Positions 55,417 to 64,000 of a stretch of 64,000 bases of DNA are shown piece by piece. The translations under genes and the position numbers were made by a program. The notes under the pieces are model-generated. The model was not told where the DNA came from. It searched no databases and saw nothing but the letters and a program-made list of their open reading frames with translations. Origin of the DNA: Corynebacterium sp. P4-C1. GTDB lineage: Bacteria > Actinomycetota > Actinomycetes > Mycobacteriales > Mycobacteriaceae. Position 1 is the stretch's first letter, and every line of letters starts with the position of its first letter. The stretch covers positions 186,001 to 250,000 of the forward strand of contig NZ_CP129966.1 in the NCBI RefSeq assembly GCF_030503595.1, given 5' to 3'.

Positions 55417-56169
55417 ATGACGCAAAAGAAGAAGCTCGATGTCCAACTCGTCGCCGCGACCTCCTTTGCGGCACCCGCGGACGTGGACTGGGAACAGGAC
55501 TCGGCGGCCACCGACGCGGAGGCGCTCGTCGAGTTTGCGGGGCGCGCCTGCTACGAGACCTTCGATAAACCGAACCCGCACACCGCGGGCAACGAGGCGT
55601 ACCTGCGCCATATTCTCGAGGTAGGCCACGACGCGCTGCTCGAGCACGCCACCGCGACGCTCTACATCCGCGGTCTGTCGCGCGCGGCGGGCAACGAGCT
55701 GCTGCGCCACCGCCACCTTTCTTTCTCCCAGCTGTCGCAGCGTTTCGTCCCGGCGGGCGAAGCTGATGTCGTCGTGCCCGACGTTATCGCGGAGGACGAG
55801 GACCTGTCCCGCATGTTCCTCGCGGCAGTCGACGAGCAGCGGTTCGTCTACGAAGAGCTCCTCAACGCGCTGGAGAACAACCTCGCCGCCGAGCCGAACT
55901 CCCTGCTGCGCAAGAAGAAGGCGCGCCAGGCGGCGCGGGCGATCTTGCCGAACGCCACGGAGACACGCTTCGTGGTCACCGGAAATTACCGGGCGTGGCG
56001 CGAATTCATCGCCGCCCGCGCCAGCGAGCACGCGGACATCGAGATCCGCGAACTCGCCGTGGCCTGCCTGGAGATACTCAAGAAACAAGCGCCCGCGCTT
56101 TTCGACGACTTTCTCATCAGCACGCTCGCTGATGGCTCCGTGATGGCAACCAGCCCCTACGCCGGATAG
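55417..56169 (+). CDS. thyX: Flavin-dependent thymidylate synthase ThyX
   Basis: 250 residues, makes dTMP from dUMP with FAD, NADPH and methylene-THF. The ThyX motif RHRx7S is Arg97-His98-Arg99 to Ser107 ([14 protein letters not shown]). The C-terminal segment [20 protein letters not shown] also fits. ATG directly follows the dapB stop. Confidence 0.97.
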   Translation: MTQKKKLDVQLVAATSFAAPADVDWEQDSAATDAEALVEFAGRACYETFDKPNPHTAGNEAYLRHILEVGHDALLEHATATLYIRGLSRAAGNELLRHRHLSFSQLSQRFVPAGEADVVVPDVIAEDEDLSRMFLAAVDEQRFVYEELLNALENNLAAEPNSLLRKKKARQAARAILPNATETRFVVTGNYRAWREFIAARASEHADIEIRELAVACLEILKKQAPALFDDFLISTLADGSVMATSPYAG

Positions 56170-56212
56170 GGCTACACAGATTCACAGGGAAGAGAATGTA
56201 CCCTAGATAACC

Positions 56213-57121
56213 ATGGGCATTTCAACGAAAGCACAAACCGGTGCAGAAGAATTCGGCACTGTCGGTGTCGCAATGGTCACTCCTTTCGACCGAAACGGTG
56301 AACTCGATCTAGAAGCCGGGCGAAAGTTGGCTGCCCACCTCGTCGACAACGGTGTCGACTCTCTCATCCTCGGCGGCACGACCGGCGAGTCCCCGACCAC
56401 GTCGGCGGAAGAGAAGATCTCGCTGATCAAGGCGGTCCGCGAGGAACTCGGCGACCGCGTCAAGATCATGGCGGGTGCCGGCACGAACGACACGCGTTCC
56501 ACCATTGCGCTGGCGGAAGCCTCCCGCGATGCCGGCGCCGACAGTCTGCTCGTGGTCACGCCGTACTACTCCAAGCCGTCCCAGGCCGGACTGCTCAAGC
56601 ACTTCACAGCCGTGGCCGAGGCGACGGACCTGCCGATCTGCCTCTACGACATCCCGGGCCGCTCCGGTATCCCGATCGCGGGTGAAACAATCCGTGCCCT
56701 GGCGGAGCTGCCGACCGTGAAGGCTGTGAAGGACGCCAAGGGTGATGTGCTTGAGGCGACCGCGATTATTAACGAGACGGACCTTGCCTGGTACTCTGGC
56801 GACGACGTTCTCAACCTGCCGTGGTTATCCGTCGGCGCGACCGGAGTCATCTCCGTGATCGGGCACGCGGCCCCAGGTTTGATGAGAGAAATGGTGACAA
56901 GCTTCGAGGAAGGCGACCTCGCCCGCGCGCGGGAAATCAACGCCACCACCATGAGCGTGCTTGCCGGACAGCAGGCTGCGCTCGGTGGAGTGACATTTGC
57001 AAAAGCGGCCCTGCGCCTGCAGGGCATCGAGGTCGGAGACCCCCGCCTGCCTGTCGTCCCCGCGGACGAGACGCAGCTGGAGGTTCTCCGCCGCGACATG
57101 GAAAAGGCTGGAGTCCTATAA
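56213..57121 (+). CDS. dapA: 4-hydroxy-tetrahydrodipicolinate synthase
   Basis: 302 residues, condenses pyruvate with aspartate semialdehyde at the lysine/DAP branch point. TIM-barrel motifs [10 protein letters not shown], the Tyr/Lys active-site segments [10 protein letters not shown] and [10 protein letters not shown] (Schiff-base Lys), and ISVIGHAAP are present. ATG is 8 nt after TACCCT (56199-56204), so it has its own, probably leaderless, promoter within the cluster. rnj begins 2 nt after its stop. Confidence 0.97.
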   Translation: MGISTKAQTGAEEFGTVGVAMVTPFDRNGELDLEAGRKLAAHLVDNGVDSLILGGTTGESPTTSAEEKISLIKAVREELGDRVKIMAGAGTNDTRSTIALAEASRDAGADSLLVVTPYYSKPSQAGLLKHFTAVAEATDLPICLYDIPGRSGIPIAGETIRALAELPTVKAVKDAKGDVLEATAIINETDLAWYSGDDVLNLPWLSVGATGVISVIGHAAPGLMREMVTSFEEGDLARAREINATTMSVLAGQQAALGGVTFAKAALRLQGIEVGDPRLPVVPADETQLEVLRRDMEKAGVL

Positions 57122-57123
57122 GT

Positions 57124-59214
57124 ATGAACGAACCCCGCAATCGCTCCCGTAAAGTGACCCGCAAGGCGGGCCCGCCGGAGGCAGGCGATCAGCAGCCCGT
57201 CTTCCAGGCAGCGGATACCCAACCCGGCGACAACGGGGGCAACGGTTCCAACAACGGAAATAGCAACAGCAACGGTAACGGCGGCGGCAACGGCAATAAC
57301 CGCAGCAACAACGGCAACGGCAACAACGGCGGCAACAACCGCGGCGGCCGTGGCAACAACGGCAACGGAGGCGGCAACAACCGCGGGCGGGGTCGTGGAC
57401 GCGGCCGCGGACGCGGCGGCCGTGGAGGAGACAACCGCCGCAACCCGGTGAAGGGTATGCAGGGTGCCGACCTGACTAAGCGTCTGCCGGCTCCGCAGAA
57501 GGCCCCGCAGAACGGCCTGCGTATCTATGCTCTGGGCGGCATTTCCGAGATCGGCCGCAACATGACGGTTTTCGAGTACAACGGCCGTAAGCTCATCGTG
57601 GACTGCGGCGTGCTGTTCCCGTCCTCCGACGAACCGGGCGTGGACCTGATCCTGCCGGACTTCGGCCCGATCGAGAACAAGCTGGACAAGGTCGAAGCCC
57701 TTGTGGTCACTCACGGCCACGAGGACCACATCGGTGCGATTCCGTGGCTGCTGAAGCTGCGCCCGGACATCCCGATCTACTCGGCGAAGTTCACCAACGC
57801 ACTTATCGCGGCCAAGACGAAGGAACACCGTCAGCGCCCGAAGCTGCACGAGGTCAATGCGAAGTCCGAGATCACCGTCGGTCCGTTCAACTTGCGCTTC
57901 TTCCACGTCGGCCACTCCATCCCGGACTGCCTCGGCGTGGTCATCAAGACTGGTGCAGGCACCGTCTGCATGACCGGCGATGTCAAGGTCGACATGACCC
58001 CGTACGACAACAAGCCGACGGACCTGCCTGCTCTGGCGCGTTACGGTGACGAGGGCATCGACCTTTTCCTGTGCGATTCCACCAACGCGACGATTCCGGG
58101 CATCTCCGCCTCGGAGGCTGGTATCGAGGAGACGCTGATCCGCCTGGTTCAGGCTGCGAAGCAGCGCGTGGTGCTCGCGTCCTTTGCGTCCAACGTGTCG
58201 CGCGTGCAGATGGCGGTCAACGCCGCTGTCGCATCGGGCCGCAAGGTCGCCTTCAACGGCCGCTCCATGATCCGCAACATGGAGATCGCCGAGAAGATGA
58301 ACCTCCTCAAAGCGCCGAAGGGCACGATCATCCCGATCGAGGAAGCCGCGAAGATGGCTCCGCACCGCGTCATGCTGATCACCACCGGAACGCAGGGCGA
58401 GCCGATGGCTGCCCTGTCGCGCATGTCCCGCCGCGAGCACCGCCAGATCACGGTGCGCGATGGTGACACGATCATCCTGTCCTCCTCGCTCATTCCGGGC
58501 AACGAGGAAGCGGTCTTCGCCGTGATCAACAACCTTGCCCAGATCGGCGCGAATGTGATTACCAGCGATGATGCCCATGTTCACGCATCTGGCCACGGCT
58601 ACGCCGGCGAGCTTTTGTTCCTGTACAACATGGCGCGCCCGCGCAACGCGATGCCGGTTCACGGCGAGTGGCGCCACCTGCGCGCCAACAAGGAACTGGC
58701 GATCGCTACCGGCGTCAAGCCGGAGAACACAGTGCTGGCCCAGAACGGTGTGGTGGTCGACATGGTCGACGGCAAGCTCAAGGTCGCGGGCCAGTACCAG
58801 GTGGGCAACCTGTACGTCGACGGCACCACCATGGGCGATGTCGATCCGGATGTCCTGACTGACCGCACCAACCTCGCTGCTGGCGGCGTCATCTCGATCA
58901 CCTGCGTCATCGACGACCGCACGAGCCGTCTCATCGAGCGTCCGGTCGTGTCCACCACCGGCCTCGTCGACGATGACCGCGGTGTCCTGCCGGATCTCGT
59001 CGAGCTGGTGGAGAACACCATGTTCGATTTGGCCGCGGAAGGCGAGAATGATCCGTACCGCATGGTGCAGCAGCTCCGCCGCCGTGTTTCCCGCTCGATC
59101 GAGCAGAAGTACAAGCGCGAGCCGGTGATCCTGCCGACGGTCGTTCCAATGAACGCCGATGACACCGCACCGCTCAGCAACGAGGATGTTGAGTCATCCC
59201 GCGAGTCGCTGTAA
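57124..59214 (+). CDS. rnj: Ribonuclease J
   Basis: 696 residues, metallo-beta-lactamase/beta-CASP RNase with endo- and 5'-exonuclease activity. The N-terminal 130 residues are disordered: basic at first, then an Asn/Gly-rich run and RGRGRGRGRG-like RGG repeats, probably RNA-binding, a corynebacterial/mycobacterial trait. The catalytic motif HGHEDH is at 197-202; beta-CASP motifs and a C-terminal domain follow. ATG at 57124; the open frame upstream is a shadow of dapA. Confidence 0.96.
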   Translation: MNEPRNRSRKVTRKAGPPEAGDQQPVFQAADTQPGDNGGNGSNNGNSNSNGNGGGNGNNRSNNGNGNNGGNNRGGRGNNGNGGGNNRGRGRGRGRGRGGRGGDNRRNPVKGMQGADLTKRLPAPQKAPQNGLRIYALGGISEIGRNMTVFEYNGRKLIVDCGVLFPSSDEPGVDLILPDFGPIENKLDKVEALVVTHGHEDHIGAIPWLLKLRPDIPIYSAKFTNALIAAKTKEHRQRPKLHEVNAKSEITVGPFNLRFFHVGHSIPDCLGVVIKTGAGTVCMTGDVKVDMTPYDNKPTDLPALARYGDEGIDLFLCDSTNATIPGISASEAGIEETLIRLVQAAKQRVVLASFASNVSRVQMAVNAAVASGRKVAFNGRSMIRNMEIAEKMNLLKAPKGTIIPIEEAAKMAPHRVMLITTGTQGEPMAALSRMSRREHRQITVRDGDTIILSSSLIPGNEEAVFAVINNLAQIGANVITSDDAHVHASGHGYAGELLFLYNMARPRNAMPVHGEWRHLRANKELAIATGVKPENTVLAQNGVVVDMVDGKLKVAGQYQVGNLYVDGTTMGDVDPDVLTDRTNLAAGGVISITCVIDDRTSRLIERPVVSTTGLVDDDRGVLPDLVELVENTMFDLAAEGENDPYRMVQQLRRRVSRSIEQKYKREPVILPTVVPMNADDTAPLSNEDVESSRESL

Positions 59215-59227
59215 GACCCGCACTGAT

Positions 59228-59264
59228 AGGCCCCAGCCGGACTAGGCTGGGGCCTATGTCTTTT
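59228..59264 (+). terminator. rnj terminator containing the next gene's promoter and start
   Basis: AGGCCCCAGCC (59228-59238), loop GGACTA, GGCTGGGGCCT (59245-59255), then ATGTCTTTT. TAGGCT (59243-59248) in the loop and 3' arm is a -10 for the gene whose ATG (59256) begins right after the stem. Confidence 0.7.
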
Positions 59265-59882
59265 CAGCAGAAAGAGCGTGAACAGCTGGCTCAGCTTCTT
59301 CTCGACCGCGGCCCGGATGCGCCCACCCTGTGCGAAGGGTGGACTACTGCCGACCTCGCCGCGCACCTGTACTTGCGTGAGCGCAAGCCGTACTTGGCGG
59401 GCGGATATTTCATTTCCGCGCTGTCGGAAGTCACCCAGAATGCGCAGTCCGCGGTGAAGCAGCGGCCGTACACCGAGGTGGTCGGCGAATGGGCTGCCGG
59501 TCCGCCGCTGTTCATCAAGCCCTTCGATAAAGCCATGAACAGCTCCGAGCACTTCATCCACCACGAGGATGTGCGCCGGGGTAGGGGAGAGGTGGCTCCC
59601 CGAGAATTTTCGCGGGTTGTGGAGGCCGACCTTATGAAGGCCGCACGGATGATGGTCCAGATGGCGCTGAGTAGTTCAGAGGTGCCGGTGGTGCTGACCC
59701 CGCAGAACCACCCACCGGTCACGCTCGGCGGGAAACGGGGAGTGGTGGCGAAGGGAGACCGCGTCGTGCGCGTTTCGGGTGATCCCGGTGAGCTGTTGCT
59801 GTGGGTCACCGGTCGCGATGCCGTGCAGGTGGACATTGACGGCGCTGAGGCGGATATCGCGAAGGTCAAGCGCCGAATCTAG
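59256..59882 (+). CDS. TIGR03085-like DinB/MDMPI-fold protein
   Basis: 208 residues. The N-terminal four-helix DinB/maleylpyruvate-isomerase-like domain shows LCEGWTTADLAAHLYLRER and SSEHFIHHEDVRR, with His residues that in the family bind a metal; many members are mycothiol-dependent. The C-terminal part resembles the MDMPI C domain. Function unknown. The start is the ATG at 59256, 7 nt after TAGGCT, leaderless. Confidence 0.82.
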   Translation: MSFQQKEREQLAQLLLDRGPDAPTLCEGWTTADLAAHLYLRERKPYLAGGYFISALSEVTQNAQSAVKQRPYTEVVGEWAAGPPLFIKPFDKAMNSSEHFIHHEDVRRGRGEVAPREFSRVVEADLMKAARMMVQMALSSSEVPVVLTPQNHPPVTLGGKRGVVAKGDRVVRVSGDPGELLLWVTGRDAVQVDIDGAEADIAKVKRRI

Positions 59883-59954
59883 ACTGATCGAAATTTGAGA
59901 GCGCCGGTGTGGCGCATGTGACTAAAGGTGTGACTGGCCATTACAGTGGTGGCC

Positions 59955-62900
59955 ATGTCTGTCACGAGTACCCAGCGCCGCCAGAAAGGTCGGTCCAAAA
60001 CTGGGCCGAAAAGCCGTGATACCCGCACCACAGGCGGGTACTCCCGCTCGTCCGTATCCGGCACCACGGTTGCAGCCGACTCCGCCGATGAGCGCGTCGG
60101 CTCGGCCGTCGGCGCCGTCGGACGCGGAATGGGCAATGCGGCGCGCGAAGTGACCGGCGCATTTTCGGCTGTCGGGCGCAAGGCTGGTGCCTCCGCTTCC
60201 CGACGCCGCAAGCGCCCGATGCAGGAGGACACCTACGACGACGCTTTCGACGCCAGCTCGCCGAAGGAGCATGGCGGTGCCGAGGCCTACGACGAGCATG
60301 ACGGCTACGACGAGGGCGACCTGACAGAGCGCGGCCGCCGCGCCGACGCAATCGGTCTTGTGCTCATCGGTCTCGCCGCTGTTCTCGGGGCGTCCGTTTG
60401 GCTCGACATTGCCGGCCCGGTGGGCGCGGCAATCGCCAGCGGTGTGCACTGGATCATCGGTGCCGGCGCCTTGGTGCTCCCCGTGGTCTTGGTTGGCATC
60501 GCTATCGCAGTCATGCTCGGGTTGGGCAGCAGCGCTTCCGAACGCGCACACAGCGGAGCCGGGCTGACCATCATCGCTATCTGCATGCTCGGCCTGATCC
60601 ACGTCTTCGCGGGCACGCCGGAAAGCTGGGCGGACCGCAAGGTCGCCGGCGGTGCCATTGGCGCGTTGGTGGGCGGGCCGCTCAGCGCGGGCTTCACCCC
60701 GTATGTGGCGGTTCCGCTGCTGGGGCTCGTCATTGTCTACGCGGCCCTTCTGGCTACCGGCATCACGGTGCGCGAATCCTTCGACTACATCCGCAATCTG
60801 ATCCGGAGCATCGCGTCGAGCGCGTACACCCCGGATCCCGCGGAAAGCGAGGAATCGGACGACATGTACGGCTATGTTGAGGGTGACCTCGACGATATCG
60901 CCGAGGGGCGTGAGCGCCGTCCCCGTGCTCAGACTCGCCAACCGCGTCCGGCGAAGCGTCCGCGCACCCCAATGGACAATTACCCGGTTGACCCGGCCGA
61001 CGAGAACGCCGAAGACCCGACGCTTCTCGACGCTCCCGCTGACCCCGCCCCACGCCGCCGGACCCGTCCGCGGCCCGCGGCAGCAGCTACATCAGCGGCG
61101 AACGAGACCCGGGCGATGTCCCGTACTGATGCTCGTGACCAGCAGGACGAGGTGTACGACTTCGGCAGCGAAGTCGCCGCCGAGGACCAGTTCACCGAGC
61201 AGATCCCGGCACAGGCACCGGCGCGGGCAGAGCAGCCTGAGACGAAGGTGAATGCCCCGCGCCGCAAGCGCGCCCCAAAGACGAAGACGAGCGACACTGC
61301 ACCGATCGAGAAGGTCAGTGGTGTTGCAGGCGCCGCTTCCGGTGCAGCCGGTGCTGCAGCGGCTGGCGGAGCTGGTGCCGCCCGGGCTGCCGGGGCAGCC
61401 GGAGCCGCCAATGCGGCAGGTGACGCAGTCAGCCAGGCGCGCGAAGAGATGCGCAAGCAGATCGTGGCACGCTCGGGCATCGATGCGTCGGCTATCCCGG
61501 CATCCACACCCAATTCCGAGAAGGAGCAGCAGCCGGCCCAAGCTCCCGCCGCACGGGAACCGGAGGGGGCAGGGGACTACACGCTGCCGTCGACAAGCCT
61601 GCTGCTCCCGGGCAACGCCCCGAAGAGCCGCACGGAAATCAACGACCGGATGATCGAGGCAATCACCGATGTCTTCGACGAATTCAAGGTCGACGCTGCG
61701 GTGACCGGGTTCTCGCGCGGACCGACAGTGACGCGTTACGAAGTCGAGCTCGGCCCCGGCGTCAAGGTCTCCAAGATCACGAACCTCCAGTCGAATCTCG
61801 CCTATGCGGTGGCGACGGACAACGTCCGGCTGCTGACCCCGATCCCCGGCAAGTCCGCCGTGGGCATCGAGGTGCCGAACTCCGACCGCGAAATGGTGCG
61901 TCTGCGCGATGTTTTGGACGCGCCGAACGTGCGCGCCGAGCATGACCCGATGCTGATCGGTCTCGGCAAGAACATCGAGGGCGACTTCGTCTCCGCGTCC
62001 GTGCAGAAGATGCCGCACCTGCTTGTGGCTGGTTCAACCGGTTCCGGTAAGTCCGCGTTCGTGAACTCCATGCTCGTGTCCCTGCTGACGCGCGCGACGC
62101 CGGAAGAGGTCCGCCTCATCCTCGTCGACCCGAAGATGGTGGAGCTCACCCCGTACGAGGGAATCCCGCACCTGATCACCCCGATCATCACCCAGCCCAA
62201 GAAGGCGGCGGCAGCGTTGCAGTGGCTCGTGGAGGAGATGGAGCAGCGCTACATGGACATGAAGTCCGCGCGCGTGCGCCACATCAAGGACTTCAACAAG
62301 AAGGTCCGCTCCGGCGAGCACACGGCTCCTCCGGGGTCCGAGCGCGAAATGCGCCCGTACCCGCTCATCGTCTGCGTCGTCGACGAGCTCGCCGACCTCA
62401 TGATGACGGCGCCGAAGGAGATCGAGGACTCCATTGTCCGCATCACACAGAAGGCCCGCGCCGCCGGCATCCACCTGGTGCTCGCCACGCAGCGCCCGTC
62501 AGTGGACGTGGTCACCGGCCTGATCAAGACGAACGTGCCGTCGCGCCTCGCCTTTGCGACCTCCTCGCTCACCGACTCCCGCGTCATCCTCGACCAGGGT
62601 GGCGCCGAGAAGCTCATCGGCATGGGCGACGCTCTGTTCATTCCGCAGGGCGCTGGCAAGCCGCAGCGTCTCCAAGGCGCCTTCGTCACCGACGAGGAAA
62701 TCCAGGCTGTCGTCGATGCCGTCAAGGAGCAGGGCGAACCGCACTACACCGAAGGTGTCACCGAGGAAAAGGCTCCGGAGAAGAAAGAGATCGACGAGGA
62801 GATCGGTAAGGACATGGACGACCTCCTCGAGGCCGTCGAGCTCGTTGTCACCTCCCAGCTCGGCTCCACGTCGATGCTGCAGCGAAAGCTCCGCATCGGC

Positions 62901-63182
62901 TTCGCCAAGGCCGGCCGCCTCATGGACCTCATGGAATCCCGCGGTGTCGTCGGCCCGTCCGAGGGCTCCAAGGCACGCGAGGTGCTGGTCAAGCCCGAAG
63001 AGCTCGAGACTATCCAGTGGATGATCAAGGGGGCCGACCCCGCCGAGGCGCCCAAGGAGGTACTCGAGGAGCAGTCGCTTGACGACGATTCCGCCAACTC
63101 CGGTGCCGAGTCCGGCTCCGGCGCCAGCACAGATGCTCAAACGGTGAAGGCCACCTACAACCCGACCGGCGGCGCGTTCTAA
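59955..63182 (+). CDS. ftsK: DNA translocase FtsK
   Basis: 1075 residues. Basic N-terminus, four transmembrane helices (about 135-260), a long Pro/Ala/Glu-rich linker (about 290-545), then the hexameric motor: Walker A GSTGSGKS (693-700, Lys699), the Walker B region [12 protein letters not shown], and the gamma winged helix at the C-terminus (about 960-1040, [29 protein letters not shown]) that reads KOPS-like DNA polarity and activates XerCD. ATG at 59955, 7 nt after TACAGT, leaderless. Confidence 0.97.
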   Translation: MSVTSTQRRQKGRSKTGPKSRDTRTTGGYSRSSVSGTTVAADSADERVGSAVGAVGRGMGNAAREVTGAFSAVGRKAGASASRRRKRPMQEDTYDDAFDASSPKEHGGAEAYDEHDGYDEGDLTERGRRADAIGLVLIGLAAVLGASVWLDIAGPVGAAIASGVHWIIGAGALVLPVVLVGIAIAVMLGLGSSASERAHSGAGLTIIAICMLGLIHVFAGTPESWADRKVAGGAIGALVGGPLSAGFTPYVAVPLLGLVIVYAALLATGITVRESFDYIRNLIRSIASSAYTPDPAESEESDDMYGYVEGDLDDIAEGRERRPRAQTRQPRPAKRPRTPMDNYPVDPADENAEDPTLLDAPADPAPRRRTRPRPAAAATSAANETRAMSRTDARDQQDEVYDFGSEVAAEDQFTEQIPAQAPARAEQPETKVNAPRRKRAPKTKTSDTAPIEKVSGVAGAASGAAGAAAAGGAGAARAAGAAGAANAAGDAVSQAREEMRKQIVARSGIDASAIPASTPNSEKEQQPAQAPAAREPEGAGDYTLPSTSLLLPGNAPKSRTEINDRMIEAITDVFDEFKVDAAVTGFSRGPTVTRYEVELGPGVKVSKITNLQSNLAYAVATDNVRLLTPIPGKSAVGIEVPNSDREMVRLRDVLDAPNVRAEHDPMLIGLGKNIEGDFVSASVQKMPHLLVAGSTGSGKSAFVNSMLVSLLTRATPEEVRLILVDPKMVELTPYEGIPHLITPIITQPKKAAAALQWLVEEMEQRYMDMKSARVRHIKDFNKKVRSGEHTAPPGSEREMRPYPLIVCVVDELADLMMTAPKEIEDSIVRITQKARAAGIHLVLATQRPSVDVVTGLIKTNVPSRLAFATSSLTDSRVILDQGGAEKLIGMGDALFIPQGAGKPQRLQGAFVTDEEIQAVVDAVKEQGEPHYTEGVTEEKAPEKKEIDEEIGKDMDDLLEAVELVVTSQLGSTSMLQRKLRIGFAKAGRLMDLMESRGVVGPSEGSKAREVLVKPEELETIQWMIKGADPAEAPKEVLEEQSLDDDSANSGAESGSGASTDAQTVKATYNPTGGAF

Positions 63183-63185
63183 CCG

Positions 63186-63395
63186 ATGGGCGCTACTCCT
63201 GAGCTTCGGTTCTCTGTCGTCCTTTTCGACGATGTTGAGCTGCTCGATGTGGCTGGCCCGGTTGAAGTGCTGTCCAAGGTCGACGACTTCGACGTGGAAA
63301 TGCTCTCAGCGGATGGTGGTTCCGTCGCGAGTTCGCAAGGAGTGCGGCTCGGCGTGGACGGCGACTTCAGTTCGGCAACCGGGGATGTGCTTTGA
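63186..63395 (+). pseudogene. DJ-1/PfpI-family fragment, truncated
   Basis: 69 residues: RFSVVLFDDVELLDVAGPVEVLS, then MLSADGG-S and VRLGVDGDFSSATGDVL, the start of a DJ-1/PfpI (AraC-type amidotransferase-like) domain that is normally about 180-200 residues. The sequence stops being DJ-1-like right after GDVL, and unrelated AT-richer DNA follows, then an IS3-family element. So the gene was cut by insertion or rearrangement. It begins 4 nt after ftsK. Confidence 0.7.
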
Positions 63396-63396
63396 T

Positions 63397-63599
63397 CCAG
63401 AAACGGGGCAAAAGACGCTAAAGACAACAAGCCGTGGACGACCCGACCTTAATATCGTCCACGAGGATGGTGTGCCAATTAAAACGGAGTTTGATCGCCC
63501 ACCTGCGTCTAGGGCGCCGCATCATGCACAACAGCAGTTGGATGCGAATCCGGATGCGGTTGTTTGGTTGCTTACGCTAGACAAGCTTGAAGAGGGACC
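63397..63599 (+). other. Unrecognised segment between DJ-1 fragment and IS
   Basis: One frame reads FDPETGQKTLKTTSRGRPDL, later VHEDGVPIKTEFDRPPA and DANPDAVVWLLTLDKLEEG, which looks protein-coding but has no start or known family. It is probably the remnant of another gene joined here. Confidence 0.4.
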
Positions 63600-63666
63600 T
63601 GACCCCTGTTTGGTAGACACCTGATATCCATCCCGGTTGGGTTGGGAAGAAAGGTAATCTACCACC

Positions 63667-63967
63667 ATGCCTAGGTATTCCGAACAGTTCAAACGTGATG
63701 CTGTGGCCCTCTATGAGAACAATGAGGACCTTTCACTTCACGCGGCTTCGACAGAGCTTGGAGTTAATCGTTCCTCACTTTATTCCTGGCTTAAGCAGTA
63801 TGGCACCGGCAAACGTGCTCGCACGAAGGCCATGCGTGATCACGCCCAGGCGACGGCTGATTCTGAGCGAATCCGCCAGTGAGACAAAAGAAAACGCAAA
63901 GTTGCGCGAAGAACGCGACATCCTGCGTAAGGCCGCGAAATATTTTGCCGAAGAGACACGCTGGTGA
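63667..63967 (+). pseudogene. IS3-family transposase OrfA, frameshifted
   Basis: MPRYSEQFKRDAVALYENNE and the helix-turn-helix LHAASTELGVNRSSLYSWL are typical of IS3-family OrfA. The first frame ends at a TGA (63880-63882, after DSERIRQ). The rest (ENAKLREERDILRKAAKYFA to EETRW) lies in another frame and ends at 63965-63967. The break, around CAGTGAGACAAAAG, comes before the usual OrfA end, so it is more likely damage than the programmed OrfA/OrfB shift. Confidence 0.75.
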
Positions 63968-64000
63968 TCCGCTTCCAGTTTGTCTATGACCACCGAACCG
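63964..64000 (+). CDS. IS3-family transposase OrfB (partial)
   Basis: GTG at 63964 overlaps the OrfA stop by 4 nt and gives MIRFQFVYDHRTE, the usual beginning of the OrfB (DDE integrase) protein. Cut by the window end. Confidence 0.7.
   Translation, partial: MIRFQFVYDHRT

Larger units (their letters stand above)
63600..64000 (+). mobile_element. IS3-family insertion sequence, left part
   Basis: The likely left end is TGACCCCTGTTTGGTAGACA at about 63600 (uncertain by about 10 bp), followed by orfA and the start of orfB. The element continues past the window. It is AT-richer than the surrounding chromosome. Confidence 0.75.

Noticed and set aside
63667..63967. Programmed frameshifting between the two orfA segments
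   Set aside because: The break comes before the normal OrfA end, and the usual OrfA/OrfB junction (TGGTGA at 63962-63967) is intact downstream; damage is more likely.

Overview
This is a stretch of core chromosome from a high-GC actinobacterium, almost certainly a Corynebacterium. Three things point there. The gene order (xerC, rpsB-tsf-pyrH, frr-cdsA-rlmN, dxr-rip1-ispG, map, mtr-hydrolase-mqo, cobA, proS, rimP-nusA-ylxR-infB-rbfA, truB/ribF, rpsO, pnp, dapB-thyX-dapA-rnj, ftsK) is the corynebacterial one. Mycothiol is used (mycothione reductase, a DinB/MDMPI-like protein). Many genes look leaderless: a TANNNT -10 box sits 6-8 nt before the start codon. The species cannot be named from the sequence.

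Layout. 1-5 kb: the end of dprA, xerC overlapping an M23 peptidase gene, then rpsB, tsf and pyrH. 5-18 kb: a DMT transporter, an amidase, frr, cdsA, rlmN, a DUF2631 protein, then the MEP-pathway genes dxr and ispG around the site-2 protease rip1, followed by a lipoprotein penicillin-binding protein, map and an HNH endonuclease. 18-31 kb is the most accessory part: a tandem pair of small exported proteins (one broken), mtr, an alpha/beta hydrolase, mqo, selO, cobA, a methyltransferase, a sirtuin, an ATPase with iteron-like repeats, a secreted nuclease, a DUF1648 membrane protein and a DUF559 protein with a G7 tract near its start. 31-47 kb: yaaA, proS, a DUF4439-type lipoprotein and the rimP-nusA-ylxR-infB-rbfA-nrnA-dinF run with a phosphoesterase and pptT, then truB/ribF, a nucleoside hydrolase and rpsO. 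47-59 kb: a Pit phosphate transporter with a small membrane protein, a small ORF behind a PHO-box-like repeat, pnp, an NnrS-like membrane protein facing a cupredoxin and an AMIN-like lipoprotein, then dapB-thyX-dapA-rnj. 59-64 kb: a DinB/MDMPI-like gene, ftsK, a DJ-1 fragment, and the left part of a damaged IS3-family element that runs off the window.

The strongest unexplained signal is a DNA word. The 11-mer GCTTATCGACG occurs exactly 15 times on the two strands together, where roughly 0.03 would be expected by chance. It falls in different reading frames and is biased to intergenic gaps, stop codons and terminators. At rpsO it pairs with a one-mismatch inverted copy to form a hairpin. I do not know a described function for it. 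Other signals are a possible pseudoknot leader before rpsB, a structured leader before rpsO, terminators that contain the promoter of the next gene (14.4 kb and 59.2 kb), overlapping divergent leaderless promoters (selO/cobA), and an 11-nt-period PHO-box-like triplet at 49.3 kb.

All counts and positions were read by eye. Functional names rest on recognisable motifs and gene order, not on database searches.
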